A DNA stretch of 64,000 bases. It comes from Hungatella hathewayi WAL-18680 (GTDB lineage Bacteria > Bacillota > Clostridia > Lachnospirales > Lachnospiraceae). Where the stretch lies: positions 485,513 to 549,512 of the forward strand of contig NZ_JH379027.1 of assembly GCF_000235505.1 (NCBI RefSeq), written 5' to 3'. Below, piece after piece: positions 16,903-25,304 of the stretch. The notes beneath the pieces are model-generated. The model worked only from the letters and a program-made list of their open reading frames with translations. It did not search any database and was not told the origin of the DNA. Position numbers and translations under genes: made by a program. Position 1 is the stretch's first letter, and each line of letters starts with the position of its first letter.

Positions 16903-18020
16903 AAGTTCCGTCAGACAAATATGATGCTGCTGTAGAGGCAATGCAAGAAAAGATTAAGAATGGAAGTGTTCCTGGAATCAGCGACCCAGAAGAGGCAAAA
17001 AATATTGTGAGAAAAGGACACTTTACATATGAACAGGCAAAAAATATTGCTAAAGCTGGAACTGTAGAGTCGTTAACTTATGATGCGGTTAACGGTGTAA
17101 TTATAGCAAGTACTGCATTTGGAGTAACAGCAGTTATTACATTAGCAACAAATCTTTGGAATGGAGAAGATTTTAATAAATCGCTAAAAATGGCTACATA
17201 CTCCGGATTAAAAGTTGGAGGAGCAGCCTTTGTTACTACTATTGTTGCAAGTCAACTTTCAAAGGCAGGGCTTAATAGTGCACTTGTAGGAAGTTCTGAG
17301 GTTATAGTTAGATTTATGGGGCCTAAGGCGTCCGCTGTATTAATTAATGCATTTAGAAGTGGGGGGAGGAGTATTTATGGATCAGCAGCTATGAAAAGTG
17401 CTGCAAAATTATTGAGAGGTAATGCCATTACTGCTGGGGTAACAGTTATTGTATTATCTTCATTTGATGTTGCAAATATTTTCCGAGGAAGAATTTCTGG
17501 AAAGCAAATGTTTAAGAATCTGGTTAATACGGCAACAACAGTTGCTGGGGGTACAGGAGGCTGGTTAGGTGGAGCCGCAATTGGTTCTACAATTTTACCT
17601 GGAGTAGGTACGTTTGTTGGCGGTTTGATTGGAGCAGTAGCAGTAGGAGGAGTAGCAGGAAAAGCCACAGATGCAGTATTAGGAAATTTTATTGAAGAGG
17701 ATGCTGAAGAGATGGTTAAAATTATTCAAGAAGAATTTGAAAAACTGGCAAATGAATACTTGCTGAATCAAAAAGAAGTAGAAAAGTCCGTGGATAAACT
17801 ATCTGATATTTTGGATGGGATACTATTAAAAGATATGTTTGCGTCCAGTGATAGAAGAGTATATGCACGTGAAATGCTAATTCCTATTGTAGAAAGAGAA
17901 ACTAAAAAACGTAAACATGTAATAGCGTTAACTGATGCTCAGATGATGATGGGACTAAGAGAGGTATTGGAAGAGATTTCTGATTTCAGTCAAAACCAAG
18001 AGAATATAGTGACGGTGTAA
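16893..18020 (+). CDS. Glycine-zipper-rich hypothetical protein, probably N-terminally truncated
   Basis: This 375-residue ORF lacks its own good ribosome site; the strong one lies before the overlapping 37-codon ORF. It contains hydrophobic stretches (about residues 65-90, 100-125, 175-190). A long glycine-zipper region follows (about 210-260; GGTGGWLGGAAIGSTILPG, then FVGGLIGAVAVGGVAG) like those in pore-forming or membrane-inserting proteins. The charged coiled-coil-like C-terminus includes EEMVKIIQEEFEKLANEYL. The DNA is AT-rich, suggesting horizontal acquisition. A second gene follows 37 bases downstream and probably belongs to the same unit. No enzymatic motif is seen. Function unknown; a toxin/immunity or membrane-stress role is only a guess. 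Confidence 0.6.
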   Translation: MQIEVPSDKYDAAVEAMQEKIKNGSVPGISDPEEAKNIVRKGHFTYEQAKNIAKAGTVESLTYDAVNGVIIASTAFGVTAVITLATNLWNGEDFNKSLKMATYSGLKVGGAAFVTTIVASQLSKAGLNSALVGSSEVIVRFMGPKASAVLINAFRSGGRSIYGSAAMKSAAKLLRGNAITAGVTVIVLSSFDVANIFRGRISGKQMFKNLVNTATTVAGGTGGWLGGAAIGSTILPGVGTFVGGLIGAVAVGGVAGKATDAVLGNFIEEDAEEMVKIIQEEFEKLANEYLLNQKEVEKSVDKLSDILDGILLKDMFASSDRRVYAREMLIPIVERETKKRKHVIALTDAQMMMGLREVLEEISDFSQNQENIVTV

Positions 18021-18057
18021 GAGAGTCAATATATTATCTATTAAGGAGAAAAGACAG

Positions 18058-18411
18058 ATGAAAGAAGAACTTATAGCTTCACTAAAACAGCAAATTTTTT
18101 TTAAGGAGGAGGATTCTATTTACTTTGTATATGATATAAAAAATATGACATTTTTACAATTAAGAGATAGGCTGATGGGAAACGGTAAAATACTATCAGA
18201 AGATTTTGAGCATCATATATATATAGTGCAAGTAATGTCAGGAATGGCAAATATGAATCCAGCTTATTTGGCCATCAAGTTAGATGACAAAAAGGTATAT
18301 TTTATTGGATATGCTAAGGAAGGTATAATCAAACAGCATATTGCACAGAAGGCAATAGATAAAATTTTATCATTATTGATAACCTCAGGAGATGATGTTT
18401 TTTGTATGTGA
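18058..18411 (+). CDS. Hypothetical protein partner of the glycine-zipper gene
   Basis: The 117-residue soluble product is not recognised. It begins MKEELIASLKQQIFFKEED and contains alternating hydrophobic strands (YFVYDIKNMTFLQL, HIYIVQVMSGMANMNPAYLA, KVYFIGYAKEGI). AAGGAG 9 bases before the ATG supports it. It has no signal peptide. It shares the AT-rich composition of the gene 37 bases upstream and is likely co-transcribed and functionally tied to it. The region 18412-18557 after it is AT-rich with no supportable feature. Confidence 0.6.
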   Translation: MKEELIASLKQQIFFKEEDSIYFVYDIKNMTFLQLRDRLMGNGKILSEDFEHHIYIVQVMSGMANMNPAYLAIKLDDKKVYFIGYAKEGIIKQHIAQKAIDKILSLLITSGDDVFCM

Positions 18412-18557
18412 AGGTATTCACTTTAATAAGGATGATTTTTTTGAGTTTATTTTACCATTGCCCCAAGTTTTATTTGCTGTATTTTCAATATTCCGACTAT
18501 TTTGGGGGATATCAAGCTTGTAGAAAAGTTTGAATACAATTGAGATATATGTTTTGA

Positions 18558-18586
18558 TTGCATGAATTTCCACAAAACGATATAAT
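18558..18586 (+). promoter_or_regulatory. Sigma-A-type promoter
   Basis: TTGCAT (18558-18563), a 17-bp spacer and a perfect TATAAT (18581-18586) stand 30 bases ahead of the ORF at 18617. Confidence 0.6.
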
Positions 18587-18616
18587 AGACCTATTAATAT
18601 CGGGCGGAGGTTTTTT

Positions 18617-18871
18617 ATGTATCTGGATGAGGATGAGCGGGAAGAATATATTGAGAAGGTGAAGAAAACCAGTTATGCGGCCGGGAGGCGGGAAGGGGAA
18701 ATGTTGAAGCTGATTTCCCAGATTCAGAAGAAGGTGAAGAAGGGCAAGTCGGTTGTGGAGATTGCGGAGGAGCTGGAGGAGGCCATTGATATGGTGGAGT
18801 TGATTTATGATATGGTGACAGCTTATCCGGAGGGGACGAAAGAGGCGGTTTATCAGCGGATGAATAATTAG
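18617..18871 (+). CDS. C-terminal tail of an Rpn-family (PD-(D/E)XK transposase-like) protein
   Basis: The 84-residue product (AAGRREGEMLKLISQIQKKV, then KKGKSVVEIAEELEEAIDMV) matches the helical C-terminal segment found after the nuclease domain of Rpn/YhgA-like recombination-promoting nucleases. The nuclease domain itself is missing. It nonetheless has a good ribosome site (GGCGGAGG) and a consensus promoter, so it may be expressed as a small protein. Free-standing Rpn C-terminal peptides are known to act as antagonists of full-length Rpn in E. coli; whether that applies here is inference. Otherwise it is a remnant. Confidence 0.6.
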   Translation: MYLDEDEREEYIEKVKKTSYAAGRREGEMLKLISQIQKKVKKGKSVVEIAEELEEAIDMVELIYDMVTAYPEGTKEAVYQRMNN

Positions 18872-18943
18872 GAAATGGATTTCATTTTCCAATTGTTTGT
18901 GATATAATATGGACATGCGTTTCAGAGCAGGAGGATTCTGATT

Positions 18944-19231
18944 ATGAAAATGTGGAATAGATTACGAAAGATGATGATGGTTCTGGCTGTGATGTTCTGC
19001 CTTGGCGGAGCGGTGGCGCCGGCTATGACAGTATATGCGGATACGCCTGCCGTGCAGGAGACACAGGCGGTGCAGACGACCGGAGAGCAGGACGCGGAAG
19101 ATGATGGTGCGGTTCTGATGATACTTGGCGGAGGACTTTTACTGATTATTCTGTTTGCTGTTATTGCGGCAGTGTCGACGGTGTCGGCGGCGGTAGCGGT
19201 TGCGGCGAATATGGATGTGGACGGCGATTAA
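18944..19231 (+). CDS. Small secreted/membrane protein
   Basis: This 95-residue protein has a signal peptide (about residues 1-32, ending APAMTVYA), an acidic Gln/Thr-rich spacer (about 33-54) and one strongly hydrophobic C-terminal helix (about 56-90). Its mature form would be a short single-pass membrane peptide. AGGAGG precedes the ATG and a TATAAT lies at 18903-18908. A clear terminator follows, so it is a single-gene transcript. No family is recognised. Confidence 0.65.
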   Translation: MKMWNRLRKMMMVLAVMFCLGGAVAPAMTVYADTPAVQETQAVQTTGEQDAEDDGAVLMILGGGLLLIILFAVIAAVSTVSAAVAVAANMDVDGD

Positions 19232-19235
19232 AAAG

Positions 19236-19264
19236 TGGAGAGGAGCAATCCTCTCCATTTTTTG
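19236..19264 (+). terminator. Intrinsic terminator
   Basis: A perfect 9-bp stem TGGAGAGGA/TCCTCTCCA (19236-19244 with 19249-19257, loop GCAA) is followed by six T residues. Confidence 0.9.
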
Positions 19265-19390
19265 TATAACAGGAAAGTGCGTCCTGTTATACAAAAACCC
19301 TCCGGGGGATGCGCACTCCGCGCTAAGGTAGTATGGTTGCTGAAGCAACCGCGCTCCGGCGCGAGAGTCTGCCTCGGCAGACTCTTTATT
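19262..19390. repeat. Cluster of four hairpins (REP-like intergenic element)
   Basis: Four inverted repeats follow each other: a perfect 13-bp stem (19262-19274 with 19282-19294), GGTTGC/GCAACC (19335-19350), GCGC/GCGC (19351-19362) and a perfect 10-bp stem AGAGTCTGCC/GGCAGACTCT (19364-19385) followed by TTTATTTTT. The last can act as a second terminator. The density of palindromes suggests a mobile palindromic repeat between convergent genes. Confidence 0.5.
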
Positions 19391-19397
19391 TTTCTGC

Positions 19398-20288
19398 TCA
19401 GATAAGACCGTGAGATGCCAGCCCCTCCAGGATTTCCTCATCCCTCAAAGCTGCATGGTGGCCGCCAAGAGCAATCTGCGGTTTGGTCTTTCCGTGGAAA
19501 TCGCTGCCGCAGGTGACCATCAGATGATTCTGCCGTGCGGCTTCCAGATAAAAGGCCGCTGTCTCGCTGTCATGGTAGGAGGAGAACGCCTCCAGGCCGT
19601 CGATTCCCTGGGAAATGATGTCCGGCAGCAGGTGGGTGTCATCACCTAGATTCTGTCCGGGATGTGCCAGAACTGCCAGGCCGCCAGTCTGGTGGATGAG
19701 CTTGACGGCGTCAGCCAGTTCCATATAGTGGATCGGCACATAGGCGGGTTTCCCCTTGGAGAAGAAATCCCAGTAGAAACGTACATAAGGCATATCACTT
19801 TTGGCTCCGCCCGGAAGATAGGGGCGGAGTATTTCATATTCGGACGCATACTCACTGGCCAGGAGAATCTCCGCAATCAGCTCGCCTGTCACGACGCCGT
19901 GCTCGGCGGCGGCCATGATGTCCGGGATGGAGATGGGGATGCCGGTGGCATTTCTGAAAAGTCTGATTTTTTCCTCCCCGGCCTGCTGTTCCTGGCGTAG
20001 CACATCCTGCTCAATCGAGTCGTATTCCGGATTTTTATAATCAAAACCATAACCAAGCAGATGAAAATTCCGCCCGCCGCAGGTGCAGTCCAGCTCGACG
20101 GCGGCCAGCAGCCGGATACCTTCTCTGGCGGCGGCGTCCATAGCTTCCGGAACCGCCCGGACGGAATTGTGGTCGGCAATGGCAGCCAGCGTGATTCCAT
20201 GGGCCGCGCACCGGGCGACAATGTCCAGGGGAGTATACTCCCCGTCGCCGCTGTAACTGGAATGAATATGTAAATCAATGGTTGACAT
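19398..20288 (-). CDS. PHP-domain phosphoesterase
   Basis: This 296-residue protein has a polymerase-and-histidinol-phosphatase fold with metal-binding motifs: DLHIHSSYSGDG at the N-terminus (His7, His9), IADHNSV, LAHPGQN and CGSDFHGKTKP near the C-terminus. Such enzymes (YciV/RnaAM, TrpH-like) hydrolyse phosphoesters, often 3',5'-nucleoside bisphosphates or short RNA 5' ends. The start at 20288 is chosen because GAAAGGAG lies 8 bases upstream. It overlaps the end of the MFS gene by 14 bases, indicating translational coupling. As last gene of a ROK-MFS-PHP operon, its substrate may be a product of the imported compound; this is inference. Confidence 0.85.
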   Translation of the reverse strand: MSTIDLHIHSSYSGDGEYTPLDIVARCAAHGITLAAIADHNSVRAVPEAMDAAAREGIRLLAAVELDCTCGGRNFHLLGYGFDYKNPEYDSIEQDVLRQEQQAGEEKIRLFRNATGIPISIPDIMAAAEHGVVTGELIAEILLASEYASEYEILRPYLPGGAKSDMPYVRFYWDFFSKGKPAYVPIHYMELADAVKLIHQTGGLAVLAHPGQNLGDDTHLLPDIISQGIDGLEAFSSYHDSETAAFYLEAARQNHLMVTCGSDFHGKTKPQIALGGHHAALRDEEILEGLASHGLI

Positions 20289-21567
20289 AAGTTGACTCCT
20301 TTCTGTTTCTCTGAGAGAAGAGATAAATGATTTGTAACAGCAGAATACCGACGGTCGAGATGGGATACAACAGCCGGATACCTGCAAAGCTGATGGCATT
20401 TGTGAGAAATGCACTTTCTTCCAGAAGGTGCTTGATGGCCCCGCCAATCATGGGGCCCAGGATAAAGCCCAGGCCGATGGCAGCCGTGTAAAAGTTATCA
20501 TACACAATCCGGTTTTCCTCCGGCATCAGCTCATACCGCCGGTTGAATACGGCAATCACGAAACCGGCATTGGCCACGGAGGAGATGAGAAAGGCGATGG
20601 GAATAAACAAAAACCAGGTTTCAGGTGAAGCAAATGACATAAACAGCGTTTCTCCCGCAAAGAGCCAGATGGAGGAGGTCAGCACAAAATGGTGGCCTCT
20701 TCTGTCACTGATTTTTCCCCAGATGCCAAGCAGGATAATCTGTGGAAGAGAGATGATCATGTACAGAATATTCACGGTCTGGTAGGGCAGTGCCAGATAT
20801 TTCATCAGATAGACCATGGTAAAGCTGTCGGAGATATAGAGCAGCAGGTAAAACAGCAGGATGTAGAGTACAAAACCAGCGAATTTCCGGTTTTTCAGTG
20901 GCAGTTTTGCGATATCTCCGAATTTACAGCTTTGTCCTGCAGTCTGCCCGGCGGCGCTGTCAGGTGTCCGCACCAGCAAAACCAGTTCGATGACACCCAT
21001 CACGGCCGCAAATGCAAACAGAATCACGAAGCCGGTATATTCCCCGTTCATATAGTCCATGAAGCGTCCGGCAGTCAGAGACAGGACCACAGTCACAAAC
21101 AGAGTCATGGTTTGCCGCAGGGAAATGTAACGGCCGCTTTTCTTCTCATCCATAAATCCAAGCATCCACTGGTTCAAGACAACGGTGGTTTGTGCCTGAA
21201 GCGTGAAGGCGGTGATGACAGCCGGGATAAAGATAACCAGTTGTAGCCGTTCCGGAAGGAGAGCTGGAATCATCACGATAAACAGGATGGCCAGTTTGGA
21301 GAGGGCCGTCAGGGCCAGAGTCAGACGCTTCCGGCTCTGAAACCGCTCCAGAAAGGCGGAGAAAAGGAGAATCAGCACTCCGCAAATGTTGACAATAACG
21401 CTCAAGTAGCTGACCAGAACATCCCCGGCGCCCATGAGGATGGCCAGGCCGCTCAGGAACACACCGCTGGTCAGATAGGTAAATGCGGTTCCGAAGGCCG
21501 CCTGGAAGAAAAAACAGGCAAGAGGCCCGGAATCAAACAGCTTGATTTTATGGCGTTCCGTTAACAT
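20275..21567 (-). CDS. MFS transporter
   Basis: This 430-residue integral membrane protein has about twelve hydrophobic helices and the MFS-type cytoplasmic loop GKISDRRGHHF between helices 8 and 9 (motif A-like). It starts MLTERHKIKLFD at 21567, with AAAGGAG ahead of the ATG, and overlaps the ROK gene stop by 7 bases. It sits between a ROK sugar-responsive regulator and a PHP phosphoesterase, so it probably carries a sugar or related small molecule controlled by that regulator. The direction of transport cannot be told from sequence. Confidence 0.8.
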   Translation of the reverse strand: MLTERHKIKLFDSGPLACFFFQAAFGTAFTYLTSGVFLSGLAILMGAGDVLVSYLSVIVNICGVLILLFSAFLERFQSRKRLTLALTALSKLAILFIVMIPALLPERLQLVIFIPAVITAFTLQAQTTVVLNQWMLGFMDEKKSGRYISLRQTMTLFVTVVLSLTAGRFMDYMNGEYTGFVILFAFAAVMGVIELVLLVRTPDSAAGQTAGQSCKFGDIAKLPLKNRKFAGFVLYILLFYLLLYISDSFTMVYLMKYLALPYQTVNILYMIISLPQIILLGIWGKISDRRGHHFVLTSSIWLFAGETLFMSFASPETWFLFIPIAFLISSVANAGFVIAVFNRRYELMPEENRIVYDNFYTAAIGLGFILGPMIGGAIKHLLEESAFLTNAISFAGIRLLYPISTVGILLLQIIYLFSQRNRKESTYVNH

Positions 21568-22610
21568 GGCGGCTCCTTTATAAATTGAATGTCGTCAAAC
21601 ATTTTCCCCGCGGTTAAGTAGGCCATGCCGTCGTGGTAGTCGTTCCATACATCTGGGGAGTACAGGACGGTGGCAAACATATGCTTGGGCAGAATGGCCG
21701 TCAGGGTGTCGCTGATTGGACCGATGCAGTCCTTTCGCAGACTTGGGCCACCCAGAAGAACGTACTGTGGATTGAGAATCCCGCAAATCCAGGAGATAAT
21801 CTGGACGGCGAAGCTGATATACTGCTTATCATCCATAGGCTCTGCCATACACTCAGCCAGGGTCCTGCCATCGGCGGTGGGAATCAGGCCAATCTCACCG
21901 GCAAAATTGCTGCACCCGCGGATAACCCTCCCTCCGGCGATAAACCCTGCGCTGATACAGCCCTCCTCGAAATGCAGGTAGGCCATGTTGCTGTCCTCCG
22001 GATTCTCACCGGGGAATTCTTTGGCGTAGCAGCGACAGAAGCCGATGGCTGTGGCATTTAAATCATTTTCCAGGATGACAGGAATATCGTATCGTCTGGC
22101 CAGACTGTCACCGAGGGGGATTTTAAATAGCTCATAGTTCTGTTTGTTCTGGCTCCAGAAGCTGCTGCCTTCCACGACACCGGGGACGCCGACGCCGATG
22201 GATTTTATCTCTTTGTGTTGTACCAGGTCATCCAAATAGGCAGTGATGGCCAGTTCATAGTTTCCGTCAGGAGCTTCCAGGCTGGAGACTTCCACAATCT
22301 CTCCGCAGACATTGACGAGAAGACTGTGTATCTGGCCGTTGGTGATGCAGAATGCGGCTCCGTAGTACCGGTCCGGATTGAAGCGGTAGCGCTCGGCTTT
22401 CCGGCCGCCACTGGAGGCGTCGTGGCCGATGCTCTCGATTTCCCCGTTCTCCATCATCTCAGCCAGAAGCGAGCGGATGGTGGTGACGCTGATTCCGGTC
22501 TCGCTGGCTATCTCCGCTCTGGTTGCGGTGCCCTGGGTTTTGATGACGCGGCGTATCAGTGAGAGATTTGCCTGTTTTAAGAGACGGGGACGGGCCGTTA
22601 AAGTGTCCAT
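21561..22610 (-). CDS. ROK-family transcriptional regulator (no zinc motif)
   Basis: This 349-residue protein has an N-terminal winged HTH (about residues 15-65; TRAEIASETGISVTTIRSLL) and a ROK sugar-kinase-like domain (IGVGVPGVVEG, ENDLNATAIG, NFAGEIGLIP). The usual ROK cysteine zinc site (CxCGxxGC) is missing after the GEIG block. This resembles regulatory ROKs of altered ligand specificity more than NagC or glucokinase. The ATG at 22610 is chosen for AAGGAGG 7 bases upstream. It leads the ROK-MFS-PHP operon and probably represses it until a sugar-like ligand binds. Confidence 0.85.
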   Translation of the reverse strand: MDTLTARPRLLKQANLSLIRRVIKTQGTATRAEIASETGISVTTIRSLLAEMMENGEIESIGHDASSGGRKAERYRFNPDRYYGAAFCITNGQIHSLLVNVCGEIVEVSSLEAPDGNYELAITAYLDDLVQHKEIKSIGVGVPGVVEGSSFWSQNKQNYELFKIPLGDSLARRYDIPVILENDLNATAIGFCRCYAKEFPGENPEDSNMAYLHFEEGCISAGFIAGGRVIRGCSNFAGEIGLIPTADGRTLAECMAEPMDDKQYISFAVQIISWICGILNPQYVLLGGPSLRKDCIGPISDTLTAILPKHMFATVLYSPDVWNDYHDGMAYLTAGKMFDDIQFIKEPPC

Positions 22611-22700
22611 GTGGATACCTCCTTGCACTTTTGTTGAAAGCTTTTAAAAGATTCTAACATAAGTATAAAAGGTGGATATGAAAATGTCAATAGCTAAATT

Positions 22701-22728
22701 CCCGGCACCCATAAAATCGGGCGCCGGG
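22701..22728 (-). terminator. Probable terminator after feoA
   Basis: A 10-bp GC-rich stem (22701-22710 with 22719-22728, one G-U pair on the minus strand) stands 26 bases past the feoA stop. Only a short T-rich stretch follows. Confidence 0.5.
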
Positions 22729-22753
22729 AACTATCTATACAACTATGAAATTG

Positions 22754-22996
22754 TCAAGAATCCGTCGACTGGGTCTGCACAAAGATTTCACCGATATTGT
22801 TCTCACGCAGTCCGATTACCGCATTTCTCACCAGATAGGCACGCATGCCTCCGGGTTTGCCTTTTAAGATACAACAGATTTTTTCCTGGGGTGAGAAGCC
22901 TAAGTCCTGCAACCGGGTGGCCATGCTTTTCTCACTGCCAACCCAGACTACGGAGACCCATTCTCCCACATCTATTTGACTCAATGGTACGACCAT
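22754..22996 (-). CDS. FeoA-domain protein
   Basis: This 80-residue SH3-like FeoA protein shows the family pattern: LSQIDVGEWVSVV, then ATRLQDLGFSPQEKICCILKG and IGLRENNIGEIFV. FeoA proteins bind the Fe(II) permease FeoB and modulate it. Here the gene stands alone, about 11.7 kb from feoB on the same strand, so it may serve that FeoB or another not in view. The ribosome site is weak (GAGTG). It is transcribed divergently from sfsA. Confidence 0.8.
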   Translation of the reverse strand: MVVPLSQIDVGEWVSVVWVGSEKSMATRLQDLGFSPQEKICCILKGKPGGMRAYLVRNAVIGLRENNIGEIFVQTQSTDS

Positions 22997-23056
22997 AGGA
23001 ATTCACTCGCAGATTAATTGTACTTATGATTAAGTTATGCAAAGAACTACGACATG

Positions 23057-23086
23057 GTGACAGGGGGAGCCGGACTATGGTATACT
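23057..23086 (+). promoter_or_regulatory. Candidate promoter for sfsA
   Basis: GTGACA (23057-23062), an 18-bp spacer and TATACT (23081-23086) lie 66 bases ahead of the sfsA start. Confidence 0.45.
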
Positions 23087-23152
23087 GTTCACTGTACACG
23101 CAGACATCAAGCGGATAATAATACCGTATCACAAAATAGAAGAGGAACTAGC

Positions 23153-23863
23153 ATGAAATACGAACATATGATAGAGGGCAGATTTTTAAGCCGCCCCAAC
23201 CGTTTTATCGCCCATGTGGAAGTTCAGGGGGAGCAGGTGACGGCTCATGTTAAGAACACTGGCCGCTGCCGGGAACTGCTGATTCCGGGAGTGACCGTGC
23301 TTCTCCAGCATCACCCTGGCGCGCTGGAAGCTGGCCGGAAAACCGAGTATTCTCTGATTGGGGTTTATAAGGGAGATATCCTGATCAATATGGATTCCCA
23401 GGCCCCCAATCAGGTGGCCGAAGAATGGCTGCGCACCGGCGGCTTCACCAGGGAGACTGGGATTGCCGTTTCGGACATTCACCGGGAGGTGACCTACGGG
23501 AATTCCCGGTTCGATCTTGCCTTTCTGGCCGACGGAGAGCAGGCTTATATGGAAGTAAAGGGGGTCACCCTGGAGGTGGACCACGTGGCAAAATTCCCCG
23601 ATGCGCCCACGGAGCGCGGCATCAAACACGTAAAAGAACTGGCGCTGGCTTCCAAGCGTGGGCTTAGGGCTTATATCCTGTTTGTCATTCAAATGAAGGG
23701 AATCACGTCGTTTATGCCAAATATGGACACCCATCCCGCATTTGGAGAAGCCTTACAGGAGGCTTCGCAGGCCGGTGTCCATATCATGGCTTATGACTGT
23801 ATCGTCACAAAAGAAGAATTGAGTATTGATCAATCAATAGAAGTGTTTATCCATAAAAACTGA
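23153..23863 (+). CDS. sfsA: SfsA family DNA/RNA nuclease-like protein
   Basis: This 236-residue protein matches SfsA throughout: FLSRPNRFIAHVEVQGE, HVKNTGRCRELL, YMEVKGVTLE, FPDAPTERGIKHVKEL and the C-terminal AYDCIVTKEE. SfsA has an OB-like N-terminus and a restriction-nuclease-like domain (the E-V-K motif lies in MEVKG). Its name comes from a maltose-gene phenotype in E. coli, and the cellular role is poorly defined. The ATG at 23153 has AGAGGA upstream; the longer frame from 23054 is rejected. Its 3' end overlaps the convergent lipoprotein gene by 17 bases. Confidence 0.95.
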   Translation: MKYEHMIEGRFLSRPNRFIAHVEVQGEQVTAHVKNTGRCRELLIPGVTVLLQHHPGALEAGRKTEYSLIGVYKGDILINMDSQAPNQVAEEWLRTGGFTRETGIAVSDIHREVTYGNSRFDLAFLADGEQAYMEVKGVTLEVDHVAKFPDAPTERGIKHVKELALASKRGLRAYILFVIQMKGITSFMPNMDTHPAFGEALQEASQAGVHIMAYDCIVTKEELSIDQSIEVFIHKN

Positions 23864-25304
23864 GTCCATCAAACAAATTCCAGGATTCGTCCCGGCTTCC
23901 ATCCGGCAGCGTGCAGAGATAGGGCGAATCCTCGTCCCCACATTTTAACCAGCCTCGTTCCCCCGTCTCTTCCTTCTGAATCAGAACCCATTCCCGATAA
24001 TCGCTGCCCAGAATCACCACCTTATCTCCAGGGTTCAGCGTGACGCTGATATCCGGGATTCCTTTTTCCGCATAGAGCGGAATGACAGCCAGGGAAACGG
24101 CTTCTTTATTCTGCTCGTAGAAATCCTCCTGCACCATAGTGATGGCATCATTGGAAAATTGGTATTTCTGCATGCCCCGGTAAGTCTGGAAAAAGTCGTG
24201 CTGACTCCTGCTGGTAATAAAATCCTTGTATATCTGAATGCTGTCACCGGTAATACTGCCCGCCTTCTTCAGCGAACCGCCCCGGTATACATAGACATCC
24301 GCCATCGGATCGTCGCTGGGACCGTCCTGCTGGATGATTAGCTGCGTGGTGGCTCCGTCCAGACTGGCAATATAGGGATACTGGTGCAGTGATTCACCCG
24401 GCCCCTTCATCTGTGACTCCCCGACGCCCAGCTCATAAACCTCACTGGAATAAGGATTATTGGTTTCCACCTGGTAGGTAATCCGCTCCTTCTGCCCATC
24501 CAAATCCAAATCAATCCAGGAACCATTCACAATCGGAACCGGCTGCTCGTAGCCGCCCCCGTCTCTCTTTCGAAATTCCCGCTCCTCCTCCATCTGAATC
24601 AGCAACGCCAGATTTTTCTTCTCATTGCTGTTCAAAACGCTGTCCTGAACGGCATTGAATTCCTCCCCGCTGTAAGCAGGCTGATACCAGGACTTGCGGC
24701 TGAACACCGCATTTAAAAAGGGGTCCTCGTATTTGCGCCCATGACGGGCAAAGATTTCATTTCTCGCGATGGACAAATCCGTCTGGTTGTATCTCCACAG
24801 TTCTTCCTGACGCAGCAGCCTCGTGGCCGTCTCCGGATAATACTCCTCCGAATCATTCACATCATACTGATTCAGGTAATTCTCCTGAAATCCATTGTCA
24901 TTAAACTGTTCATTTATCATCATGAGCTCGGCGCCCTTTGGATTGCCCGCATCATCGGTGGTATTTAAAAATATCAGCTTCGTCCCATCCTCCAAAAGAA
25001 GGTCAGCCCTCTCCAGGGAAATGCTCCAGGTTCCCATGTACTTCATCTGATTCTGGTCCAGAATCCCCAGAACTTCATCCAGATACCGGGCCTTCCGGCT
25101 CCAGTCCAGCTGGGTAGCCAGTCCTTCGCCCGTAACGGTTTCCGAGGAAGCATCCCCGCCGCCATGTTCAGAGGATGACGGGGAAATGCCGGTGGTACTC
25201 TGGTTTTCCGAGGTTGTGGTGGCAGAGAGTGGAGCGGTATCCTGCCCACGGCAGGCGGTTATCACAAGCGCCGCGGCGGCAGCGAGAATTAGTTGTTTTT
25301 TCAT
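23847..25304 (-). CDS. YARHG-domain lipoprotein with SH3-like C-terminus
   Basis: This 485-residue secreted lipoprotein has a lipobox ending ITAC (lipid Cys18), then a Ser/Thr-rich linker (about 20-65). An extracellular domain follows, then a YARHG domain (about 180-245; LSIARNEIFARHGRKYEDPF, FSRKSWYQP). A further beta-rich region ends in an SH3-like segment (LNPGDKVVILGSDYREWVLI, GERGWLKC) of the kind that binds peptidoglycan or peptides. The start at 25304 follows AAAGGAG with 9-base spacing. Such proteins are common in gut Clostridia and probably act at the cell wall; no enzymatic motif is seen. It overlaps convergent sfsA by 17 bases. Confidence 0.8.
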   Translation of the reverse strand: MKKQLILAAAAALVITACRGQDTAPLSATTTSENQSTTGISPSSSEHGGGDASSETVTGEGLATQLDWSRKARYLDEVLGILDQNQMKYMGTWSISLERADLLLEDGTKLIFLNTTDDAGNPKGAELMMINEQFNDNGFQENYLNQYDVNDSEEYYPETATRLLRQEELWRYNQTDLSIARNEIFARHGRKYEDPFLNAVFSRKSWYQPAYSGEEFNAVQDSVLNSNEKKNLALLIQMEEEREFRKRDGGGYEQPVPIVNGSWIDLDLDGQKERITYQVETNNPYSSEVYELGVGESQMKGPGESLHQYPYIASLDGATTQLIIQQDGPSDDPMADVYVYRGGSLKKAGSITGDSIQIYKDFITSRSQHDFFQTYRGMQKYQFSNDAITMVQEDFYEQNKEAVSLAVIPLYAEKGIPDISVTLNPGDKVVILGSDYREWVLIQKEETGERGWLKCGDEDSPYLCTLPDGSRDESWNLFDGLSFYG

